12,061 nucleotides of DNA from CAYSZX01 sp964548875 (GTDB lineage: Bacteria > Patescibacteriota > Minisyncoccia > Minisyncoccales > JANBVM01), in assembly GCA_964548875.1 (NCBI GenBank), contig CAZJSP010000014.1, positions 1 to 12,061 of the forward strand. Reading direction: 5' to 3'. The notes under the pieces are model-generated. The model did not search any database. It was not told where the DNA came from and worked only from the letters and a program-made list of their open reading frames with translations. Below, piece after piece: positions 1 through 5,589 of this stretch. Positions within the stretch are counted from its first letter, which is position 1, and every line of letters begins with the position of its first letter. Position numbers and translations under genes: made by a program.

Positions 1-2060
1 CTAACATCATTATCATTAATTGTTTCAATAAAAGCATCTAAGGCATCTTCAACAGAAGTTTGATATCCTGAAAAAAGGAGAACGTCTACTCCGGCCTCTA
101 TTGGATTAGCTAAAATTTGTTTTAAAGTATAAACATTTTGCAAGGAGTTTCTTGATAAATCATCAGTAATAATTAAGGAACTTCTTCCTAAATTGTGTTT
201 TAAGTATTTAATCCCTGATTCAGAGAAAGTAAAAGGCAGAGGAGAATCAATATCTTCATAAACAGCATTAGCTGTCATAATAAATTCAGGTCCAGCTTCC
301 ATTGCTTCTTTAAATTGGGAGGTGGCTGGGGAAGAAGAAACTAACATTAAATTTTCTTCTGGATTTGTAACCATCCCAACATATCCAGGAAAGTGTTTAA
401 CAGCACTTAAAATTCCGGCCTGCTTGTATCCTTCGATTAAAGATCGCCCCAATCTTCCCGCCATTTCAGGTGTTTTTTGAAATGACCTTTCATAAACAAA
501 ATCATTTTCTTGAGCTTGATCCATTAAAGGAGAGAAATTTAAATTAATTCCTAAATCTTTTAATTCTTGTCCTCTTTTTAAGCCAACTTGATAGGCTTCA
601 TCTTCATTTTCAATCTCTGATTGAGAAGTTAGCTCATCTAAGAAATCAATTCTAGAAACAGACCCTCCTTCTTGATCAATAGCAATAAACAGTTTTTGAC
701 CAGTTGTTTCTAAGGAAATTTCCTGTAAATCTTCAACTAAAGAAGCTATTTGATGCTTACTTAAAATGTTTTTTGAAAGAAGTAAAACTCCTCCTGGATA
801 ATATTTTCTCATAAAAGATTCTAGTTCAGGGGTAACATTAATCCCATTAAATCCAACAACGAATAACTGGCCGACCTCTTGTCTGGTCAGATCATTAAAT
901 CCCTCTATTAAAACACTTATTGCATCAAATGATTCAGAAATAACAAAATAGTCTTTTAATATTGTATGGCAAAAAGTAAGAGTGTAATCAGAAGACTGTT
1001 TTAGACAGCGTATATCCTTTCCTTTAACGGTTAAATCTTCAAAAAGAGGATCTTCTGATTCTCCTATTAAATCATTTTCAATTCTATTCTCCCAGGCTGT
1101 TAAATAGCCTGTAATATCTTCTCTGGTTTTGATTACTAAATTATTTTCTATTCTTGATTGTCTAGATAAAGACAAAAGATTAAAATTGTTTTCATAAACC
1201 TTTTCTAAAATTTCAGTTGAAAAGCCTATTCCAAATATTTTTCTAATTTCATTTAAAGAAACAAGTTCATTTTCATGGTTGAAAGCAATTATTCTAGTTA
1301 AGCCTTCTGGAGATAAAGTGTCTGGATCTAAATCTTGAACAACATTTTCTACCTTGTCTTTTTCCTCTAAAACTAAATCATAGGTTGAACTAATTGTGGC
1401 AAAAGAATCAGGGATTACAATTTCATCTACTTCTTCCTCTTCTACCCTTTCTACTACTGGAGGAAAAATAATTTCTTCTAAATAGCCGTCATAAAGCCAA
1501 TAACCCCCTCCTCCAATGAAAAGGATAACTAAAACAATAGCAAGTCTGACTAGAAACTTATTAGAAGATTTAGGAGGCTTAGAAAATTCAGGAATAATAG
1601 TTTTTTCTTCTTTTGGTTTTTCTGTTGTCTTTTTTTGTCCGAACCCTGAAAAAGAAGATTCTTTTTTTTGTCCGCTGGCCTCTAGCTCTCTTAACCTCTT
1701 AATATCTTTCTTCATCGTTCTAATATCTTCCCTTTTTAAAAATTCAAGTTTTTGTTCTTCTGGTAAGGCTTCTTTTTGAAATTCTTCCTTGATTTCTCTT
1801 CTTTCATTTGCCTTTTTTTTCATGAGTCCAATTTTATCAGGAGTTATTTCTTCTTGAGAAAGATCTTGTTTAGAGTCTTTATCCTGAGGGTCTTCTTGTT
1901 GGGGTTCTGAAGTGACTTCTTTTTTTTCAATAGAAGAATCTTCTTCTTTTTGAACAGAATTATTTTGTGAATTATCAGAGGAAGGACTTTCTTTTTTCAT
2001 TTCCTCCAATTCAGACAATTGCTCAATTTCTTTTTGAAGGTTTTCTTCTTCTTTTCCCAT
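1..2060 (-). CDS. Membrane-anchored glycoside hydrolase family 3 protein (NagZ-like), 3' end outside window
   Basis: Reading from ATG at 2060, 686 codons stay open to the window edge. Residues 1-165 are Lys/Glu/Gln-rich, probably disordered or coiled and cytoplasmic. Residues about 169-187 form one hydrophobic helix. Residues about 190-385 are an extracytoplasmic region I cannot assign. From about residue 388 a GH3 domain begins (LTRQEVGQLFVVGF), with the GH3 signature DQEGGSVSRI at 462, KHFPGY at 555 and ITDDLS at 631-636, where D633 should be the nucleophile. GH3 enzymes of this type remove beta-linked N-acetylglucosamine, usually from peptidoglycan fragments; a type II anchor would place this one outside the membrane. 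The usual Asp-His acid/base dyad after the KHFPG motif is not visible, so activity is uncertain. The start lies 4 nt after the pnp stop with no Shine-Dalgarno, suggesting cotranscription. The family call is secure; the substrate is inferred. Probably 20-60 C-terminal residues are missing. Confidence 0.9.
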   Translation of the reverse strand, partial: MGKEEENLQKEIEQLSELEEMKKESPSSDNSQNNSVQKEEDSSIEKKEVTSEPQQEDPQDKDSKQDLSQEEITPDKIGLMKKKANERREIKEEFQKEALPEEQKLEFLKREDIRTMKKDIKRLRELEASGQKKESSFSGFGQKKTTEKPKEEKTIIPEFSKPPKSSNKFLVRLAIVLVILFIGGGGYWLYDGYLEEIIFPPVVERVEEEEVDEIVIPDSFATISSTYDLVLEEKDKVENVVQDLDPDTLSPEGLTRIIAFNHENELVSLNEIRKIFGIGFSTEILEKVYENNFNLLSLSRQSRIENNLVIKTREDITGYLTAWENRIENDLIGESEDPLFEDLTVKGKDIRCLKQSSDYTLTFCHTILKDYFVISESFDAISVLIEGFNDLTRQEVGQLFVVGFNGINVTPELESFMRKYYPGGVLLLSKNILSKHQIASLVEDLQEISLETTGQKLFIAIDQEGGSVSRIDFLDELTSQSEIENEDEAYQVGLKRGQELKDLGINLNFSPLMDQAQENDFVYERSFQKTPEMAGRLGRSLIEGYKQAGILSAVKHFPGYVGMVTNPEENLMLVSSSPATSQFKEAMEAGPEFIMTANAVYEDIDSPLPFTFSESGIKYLKHNLGRSSLIITDDLSRNSLQNVYTLKQILANPIEAGVDVLLFSGYQTSVEDALDAFIETINDNDV

Positions 2061-2064
2061 AAGA

Positions 2065-4152
2065 TTATTTTCTAATTAAAGATAAATCTATTTGACCTTT
2101 ATCTCTATCAACAGAGATAACTTTAACTGGGACTATTTGGCCCTGTTTAACAACATCTTCTACTTTGTTTACTCTCTTATCAGACAACTTAGAAATATGT
2201 AATAGTCCTTCTTTACCAGGAGTAATTTCAACAAAAGCTCCAAAATCTAAAATCTTTTTTACTTCTCCTTTAAAGGTATCTCCAACCTTAATTTCTCTTG
2301 TTAAATCTTTAATATATTGTAAAGCGTTTTCCGCATTCTTTTGATTTTTAGTAGTTAGAAAAACAGTTCCATCTTCTTCAACATCAATAGTAACATCATA
2401 ATCATCAATAATCTCATTAATTGTTTTTCCGCCTGGCCCTATTAAAACCCCTATCTTATCAGGATTAATTTTTAGAGTAATAATTTTAGGAGCATGAGGA
2501 GAAAGCTTTTCTCTTGGCTTATTAATTACCTTATTCATTTCTTTTAAAATTAATAGTCTAGCATTTTTAGCTCTTTCCAGTGTTTTTTCCATAATTTCTT
2601 CGGTAATTCCGTCTATTTTAATGTCCATTTGAATAGCGGTAATTCCTTTTTCTGTTCCTGCCACCTTAAAGTCCATGTCCCCGTAATGATCTTCTGGACC
2701 CTGAATATCTGTCAATATTTTGTAATTACCCTTTTGGTCACTGACAAGACCTAAAGCAATACCCGTTACGTGCCTTTTAACGGGCACTCCAGCGTCCATT
2801 AAGGCTAAAGATGAGCCTGATACCGAGGCTTGGCTACTAGACCCATTAGAAGATAAAATTTCAGAAACAATTCTTATGGTATAGGGAAAATTGTCAGTAG
2901 AAGGAATAATTGGTAAAAGAGCATTTTCTGCTAGCATTCCGTGCCCTATTTCTCTTCTTCCTGGTCCCCTCATAAAACTAGCTTCCCCAACTGAATAGGG
3001 AGGGAAATTATAGAAATGTAAGAATCTTTTTTTACCTTGGAATTCAATGGTTTCAATTAGTTTAGAGTCTCCTGGGCTTCCTAGAGTCAAGACCGATAAA
3101 GCAGTAGTCTGCCCTCTTGTAAATAGGCCAGAACCATGCACTCTTGGTAAAAGACCAACTCGACAATCTAAATCTCTTACCTCGTCTAAATCTCTTCCAT
3201 CAAATCTTTTTTTGCCAGCTAAAATATCCCGATGCATTATGTCGTCTATTTCTTTTTCAAAAAATCCCTTTACAAACTTAATTTCATCTAGGTTGTTTTC
3301 TTTAACATGTTCAGTTAATTGTTTTTCTACTTCTTTTATTCTTTCGCTTCTGTCTTGCTTATTCTTAACATAAAGAGCTTTTTTTAATTTGTCTCCTAGG
3401 ATCTTTCTAAATTTATCGTGAATTTCTTTCAGATTGCTGGTTTGATTTAAAACAACTTTCTTTTTTCCAATGTTATTAATTATTTCTTTTTCAAATTCTA
3501 AAATCTTTTTTAAGTGAGGTTTAGCTAAAGAAAGAGCCTTTAAAACTGTTTCTTTTTCTACTTCTTTAGACGTTCCTTCGATCATGTTTACTAGAAGCTT
3601 ATTATTCTTTTCAGAAACAGCAAAAACAACATCTAATTCTCCTTCCTTCCTTTCTTCATAGGTGGGATTTAATATGAAATTACTTCCTATTTTTCCTACC
3701 CTAATAGCAGCAATTGGTCCATTCCAAGGAATATCTGAAGTAGCAAGAGCAATTGAGGAAGCAATAAGCCCTAAAACACTAGGATCATTTTCTTCGTCAA
3801 ATGATAAAACAGTGTTAACCACTTGAACTCTTTTTTTCATTCCTTTGGGGAAAAGAGGCCTAATTGATCTATCTATTAATCTTCCATTACAGGTAGCCGT
3901 ATCAGAAGGCCTTCCTTCTCTTCTTGTAAAACGAGAACCCATAATATTTCCTTTGGCATAATGCTTTTCTCTATAATCAACAGTCAAAGGAAAGAAATCT
4001 AAATCATCTTCTAAATCATTCATAGTGGCTGTTGCTAAAACTAAAGTATCTCCATATTGTAAAAAAACAGAGCCATTAGCCTGCTCGACAATATTTTCAG
4101 TATTAGCTATTAATTTTCTTCCGCCTAAATTAATTTCAAATTTGTTTTCCAT
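2065..4152 (-). CDS. pnp: Polyribonucleotide nucleotidyltransferase (PNPase)
   Basis: PNPase degrades RNA 3' to 5' by phosphorolysis and can add 3' tails; it acts in the cytoplasm as a trimer. The 695-residue product is close to the usual length (about 700). Domains in order: first RNase PH fold (about 1-210), helical linker with a charged coil (about 230-310), second RNase PH fold (about 315-545), KH domain (about 553-623, with GPGGKTI) and S1 domain (624-695, with GAFVEI and GLLHIS). The catalytic core is intact: PGRREIGHG, the SNGSSSQASV stretch and DIQGPEDHYGDMDFK with the metal-binding aspartates. The ATG is 1 nt after the stop of the NYN gene and has no Shine-Dalgarno, so translation probably depends on coupling. 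The rpsO-pnp neighbourhood is an old and widespread arrangement; here it is interrupted by one gene. Identification is essentially certain. Confidence 0.98.
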   Translation of the reverse strand: MENKFEINLGGRKLIANTENIVEQANGSVFLQYGDTLVLATATMNDLEDDLDFFPLTVDYREKHYAKGNIMGSRFTRREGRPSDTATCNGRLIDRSIRPLFPKGMKKRVQVVNTVLSFDEENDPSVLGLIASSIALATSDIPWNGPIAAIRVGKIGSNFILNPTYEERKEGELDVVFAVSEKNNKLLVNMIEGTSKEVEKETVLKALSLAKPHLKKILEFEKEIINNIGKKKVVLNQTSNLKEIHDKFRKILGDKLKKALYVKNKQDRSERIKEVEKQLTEHVKENNLDEIKFVKGFFEKEIDDIMHRDILAGKKRFDGRDLDEVRDLDCRVGLLPRVHGSGLFTRGQTTALSVLTLGSPGDSKLIETIEFQGKKRFLHFYNFPPYSVGEASFMRGPGRREIGHGMLAENALLPIIPSTDNFPYTIRIVSEILSSNGSSSQASVSGSSLALMDAGVPVKRHVTGIALGLVSDQKGNYKILTDIQGPEDHYGDMDFKVAGTEKGITAIQMDIKIDGITEEIMEKTLERAKNARLLILKEMNKVINKPREKLSPHAPKIITLKINPDKIGVLIGPGGKTINEIIDDYDVTIDVEEDGTVFLTTKNQKNAENALQYIKDLTREIKVGDTFKGEVKKILDFGAFVEITPGKEGLLHISKLSDKRVNKVEDVVKQGQIVPVKVISVDRDKGQIDLSLIRK

Positions 4153-4153
4153 A

Positions 4154-4657
4154 TTATTTTAAAAGGTATTTTTTAGTATCTTGATCCATGTCAATAAATT
4201 CATCAGCGTCTTCTTTTAATTGACCCGATGTTGCTTTTCCAAAAGCAATTACTTCTACTCTTTTTCCTTGATTGTTTAAATATTCAACTACTTGAGTGAA
4301 ATCACCATCTCCAGAGGCAAGAATAACGGTATCAACTCCTGGAGAGATTCTAATTGCATCAACAGCTATTCCAACATCCCAATCTGCTTTTTTAGCTCCT
4401 CCCTTGAATTCTTGTAAGTCTTTTACTCTAGTTTCAATGCCTAATTTTTCTAAAGCTTCAAAAAAAGGCTTTTCTTCTCCGGTTTTTGTTTTAATAACGT
4501 AAGCAAAAGCTCGAATTAAAATTCGATCGGCTACAGCTGTTTTTAAAACCTCATAAAAATTAACTTTTGCCCCCTTATATAAATTTTTAGCACAATGATA
4601 AAGATTTTGAGCATCAATTAAAAGAGCTACTTTTTGACCCGGATGCTTAATTTGCAT
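4154..4657 (-). CDS. NYN-domain (PIN-like, LabA/DUF88 family) putative ribonuclease
   Basis: A 167-residue single-domain protein of the NYN family, a PIN-like fold linked to metal-dependent RNA cleavage. Visible signatures are the first strand ending VALLIDAQNLY (D15), the KKADWDVGIAVD segment (D92, D94, D100), and VILASGDGDF (D117, D119), followed by the VEVIAFG strand and a final helix. These acidic residues form the expected metal site, so it is probably catalytic. The gene sits between rpsO and pnp with 1-nt gaps on both sides, which points to a role in mRNA or rRNA processing together with PNPase, though no target can be named. An AGGA lies 13 nt before the ATG, too far to be a strong ribosome binding site. 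Family call is confident; the RNase role is inferred from the family. Confidence 0.9.
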   Translation of the reverse strand: MQIKHPGQKVALLIDAQNLYHCAKNLYKGAKVNFYEVLKTAVADRILIRAFAYVIKTKTGEEKPFFEALEKLGIETRVKDLQEFKGGAKKADWDVGIAVDAIRISPGVDTVILASGDGDFTQVVEYLNNQGKRVEVIAFGKATSGQLKEDADEFIDMDQDTKKYLLK

Positions 4658-4658
4658 T

Positions 4659-4922
4659 TTATTTTTTAAGTCCTAATTTTTTAATTAAATCTTTGTATCT
4701 TTTTTCGCTTTTAGACTTTAAATGCTTTAAAATCTTTTTTCTTTCAGCAACCATTTTTAAAAGGCCTCTTTTAGAATGAACATCTTTAGAGTGCTTTTTT
4801 AAATGTTCTAAGAGGTCTTCAATTTCTTTTGTAAGTAAAGCTACCTGAATCTCAGGTGATCCAGTATCTTTTTCGTGTGTTTTAAATTTTTCAATAATTT
4901 TTTGTTTTTCTTCTTGTTTCAT
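4659..4922 (-). CDS. rpsO: 30S ribosomal protein S15
   Basis: An 87-residue S15, normal length, all-helical. Family motifs are visible: HEKDTGSPEIQVALLTKEI near residue 14, HLKKHSKDVHSKRGLLKMV in the middle and a basic tail. S15 binds the central domain of 16S rRNA and is a primary assembly protein of the small subunit. It is the first gene of the run rpsO-NYN-pnp-GH3; its stop is 1 nt before the next ATG. A TGTTATAAT extended -10 ends only 9 nt before the ATG, so the mRNA is probably leaderless or nearly so and cannot carry the pseudoknot leader by which E. coli S15 represses itself. Identification is certain. Confidence 0.98.
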   Translation of the reverse strand: MKQEEKQKIIEKFKTHEKDTGSPEIQVALLTKEIEDLLEHLKKHSKDVHSKRGLLKMVAERKKILKHLKSKSEKRYKDLIKKLGLKK

Positions 4923-4931
4923 TGTTTTTTT

Positions 4932-4959
4932 ATTATAACATCTTCTTTTCTATTGAAAA
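4932..4959 (-). promoter_or_regulatory. rpsO operon promoter (extended -10), probable leaderless start
   Basis: On the minus strand a perfect TATAAT (4937-4932) is preceded by TG plus one base, giving TGTTATAAT. A weak -35, TTTTCA (4959-4954), lies 16 nt upstream. The predicted transcription start falls within about 3 nt of the rpsO ATG at 4922, leaving no room for a Shine-Dalgarno sequence. Confidence 0.65.
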
Positions 4960-5017
4960 GAATATTAATTAATAATTATAGGTTAAAAATGTGCTGTATT
5001 AAGTTTAAATGGTTTTT

Positions 5018-5034
5018 GCCGCTTTAAGCGGCAA
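5018..5034. repeat. GC-rich hairpin overlapping the stop codon of the small ORF
   Basis: TGCCGCTTTAAGCGGCA is a perfect 8-bp palindrome around one central base. It includes the TAA of the 40-codon ORF. Neither strand has a T-run directly after it, so it is not a normal intrinsic terminator, although it could slow ribosomes or protect a 3' end. Confidence 0.5.
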
Positions 5035-5146
5035 GGATGCTCTTCCCTAGGCGCCGATATAATTTTAATTTTTCCTTATTTAGCTTATCAATAATTTCCT
5101 TTGTCTTTTCTAAATTCATATATTGATAATTAAAATTTTTTGTCAT
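5024..5146 (-). CDS. Possible small protein, 40 residues, unknown function
   Basis: ATG at 5146 opens 40 codons ending in TAA at 5024. The peptide starts MTKNFNYQYMNLEKTKE, continues as a predicted amphipathic basic helix (IIDKLNKEKLKLYRRL) and ends GKSILAA. Composition (Lys/Asn/Leu/Ile) matches the neighbouring proteins. I recognise no family. Two candidate -10 boxes lie upstream: TGCTATTTA, ending 6 nt before the ATG, and TATTTT with TTGCAA 17 nt further up. A GC-rich palindrome covers the stop codon, and the ORF is contained within the 4991-5188 inverted repeats. It may be a real small gene, the cargo of a small mobile element, or chance. Support is only the coherent peptide and a plausible start context. 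Confidence 0.4.
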   Translation of the reverse strand: MTKNFNYQYMNLEKTKEIIDKLNKEKLKLYRRLGKSILAA

Positions 5147-5152
5147 TAACAC

Positions 5153-5205
5153 TAAATAGCAGTTCAAACTATCTTTAAAATACAGCACTATTAAGGAATT
5201 TGCAA
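5153..5205 (-). promoter_or_regulatory. Candidate promoters for the 40-codon ORF
   Basis: Two overlapping possibilities on the minus strand: TTGCAA (5205-5200), 17 nt, TATTTT (5182-5177); and an extended -10 TGC-TATTTA with its hexamer at 5158-5153, which would place the start on the ATG itself. Both are weak matches to consensus. Confidence 0.3.
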
Positions 5206-5208
5206 GCG

Positions 5209-5228
5209 AAAAATTGTAAATTCTTTAC
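5209..5228 (-). terminator. Weak candidate terminator after tRNA-Arg
   Basis: Directly after the encoded CCA of tRNA-Arg, the minus strand reads GTAAA-GAA-TTTAC, then AA and TTTTT. The 5-bp stem is AT-rich and short, so it is a possible rather than a convincing intrinsic terminator. Confidence 0.3.
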
Positions 5229-5304
5229 TGGTGCCCTCGAGAGGGATCGAACCTCTAGTCTTGACTTTAGAAGAGTCCTGCTTTATCCATTAAGCTACGA
5301 GGGC
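5229..5304 (-). tRNA. tRNA-Arg (anticodon UCU), CCA encoded
   Basis: A complete 76-nt cloverleaf on the minus strand. The acceptor GCCCTCG pairs with CGAGGGC, followed by discriminator A and an encoded CCA. The D arm is GCTT/AAGC, and the anticodon loop CTTCTAA gives anticodon TCT, which reads AGA, the common Arg codon in this AT-rich genome. The T arm is AGAGG/CCTCT with loop TTCGATC. The first anticodon-stem pair is a G-A mismatch; everything else is regular. Confidence 0.95.
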
Positions 5305-5328
5305 TTTTTAGCTTTTCAGCTTAACATA

Positions 5329-5357
5329 ACATTAAAATTGTTAAAAAGAAAAGTCAA
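5329..5357 (-). promoter_or_regulatory. Promoter for tRNA-Arg
   Basis: TTGACT (5357-5352, minus strand) matches the -35 consensus in five of six positions. Seventeen nt downstream is TAATGT (5334-5329), which keeps the first two and last bases of a -10. The predicted start lies about 18 nt before the mature tRNA. The -35 shares the palindrome GTCAATTGAC with the promoter of the plus-strand tRNAs. Confidence 0.5.
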
Positions 5358-5386
5358 TTGACCTAAAAAATAGAAAGTGGTAAAAA
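5358..5386 (+). promoter_or_regulatory. Promoter for tRNA-Pro/tRNA-Gly
   Basis: TTGACC (5358-5363), a 17-nt spacer, and TAAAAA (5381-5386) preceded by TG plus one base (extended -10). The expected start near 5393 is about 13 nt before tRNA-Pro. It is divergent from the tRNA-Arg promoter, and the two -35 boxes adjoin inside one palindrome. Confidence 0.55.
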
Positions 5387-5405
5387 TAAGCTAAAGAATT
5401 TTATT

Positions 5406-5480
5406 CGGGGCATAGTGTAACGGCTAGCACGAGTCCTTTGGGAGGATTTAATCCGAGTTCGAATCTCGGTGCCCCGACCA
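5406..5480 (+). tRNA. tRNA-Pro (anticodon UGG), CCA encoded
   Basis: A 75-nt cloverleaf. The acceptor CGGGGCA pairs with TGCCCCG and starts with the C1-G72 pair usual for bacterial tRNA-Pro; discriminator A and CCA are encoded. The D arm is GTGT/GCAC with GG in the loop. The anticodon stem AGTCC/GGATT has loop TTTGGGA, anticodon TGG. The T arm is CCGAG/CTCGG with loop TTCGAAT. One base separates it from tRNA-Gly. Confidence 0.95.
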
Positions 5481-5481
5481 G

Positions 5482-5553
5482 GCGGGCGTCGTATAAAGGC
5501 TATTATCTGGCCCTTCCAAGGCCATGATGAGGGTTCGAATCCCTTCGCCCGCT
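5482..5553 (+). tRNA. tRNA-Gly (anticodon UCC), CCA not encoded
   Basis: A 72-nt cloverleaf. The acceptor GCGGGCG pairs with CGCCCGC, then discriminator T, as expected for bacterial tRNA-Gly. The next bases are CAA, so CCA must be added after transcription. The anticodon stem TGGCC/GGCCA is perfect, with loop CTTCCAA and anticodon TCC. The T arm is GAGGG/CCCTT with loop TTCGAAT. The D stem is weak, with one T-T mismatch. The gene lies between tRNA-Pro and a terminator, so Pro and Gly are processed from one short transcript. Confidence 0.93.
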
Positions 5554-5560
5554 CAAAGGT

Positions 5561-5587
5561 AAAAACCCATCTTTTCGATGGGTTTTT
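5561..5587. terminator. Bidirectional terminator between tRNA-Gly and rny
   Basis: AAAAACCCATC (5561-5571), a 5-nt loop, and GATGGGTTTTT (5577-5587) form an 11-bp stem ending in A/T runs, so it works as an intrinsic terminator in both directions. It ends the plus-strand Pro-Gly transcript and, starting 2 nt after the rny stop codon, the minus-strand rny transcript. Confidence 0.9.
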
Positions 5588-5589
5588 AA

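Larger units (their letters stand above)
4991..5188. repeat. 198-bp segment bounded by 10-bp inverted repeats
   Basis: GTGCTGTATT at 4991-5000 is the exact reverse complement of 5179-5188. The match continues imperfectly inward (TTTAAA then GTTT on both sides). Nested inside are AATTTTAATT at 5061-5070 against 5128-5137, and TTATCAATA at 5085-5093 against 5121-5129. The segment encloses a 40-codon ORF on the minus strand. It could be a small non-autonomous mobile element, a structured RNA or a chance fold in AT-rich DNA. No clear target-site duplication flanks it. Confidence 0.4.

Noticed and set aside
1516..1779. 87-codon plus-strand open frame
   Set aside because: It lies antisense to the tail and membrane helix of the GH3 gene; its Ser/Phe-rich composition is typical of the reverse of Lys/Glu-rich coding DNA.
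3047..3373. 108-codon plus-strand open frame
   Set aside because: It is antisense within the conserved core of pnp and resembles no protein family.
4296..4502. 68-codon plus-strand open frame
   Set aside because: It is antisense to the NYN gene, with no start context or family similarity.
5018..5034. GC-rich palindrome considered as a terminator
   Set aside because: Neither strand has a T-run after the stem; the T-run lies on the wrong side.
4991..5188. Repeats considered as a CRISPR fragment
   Set aside because: There is one inverted pair only, with no direct repeats of spacer-like spacing and no cas gene in the window.
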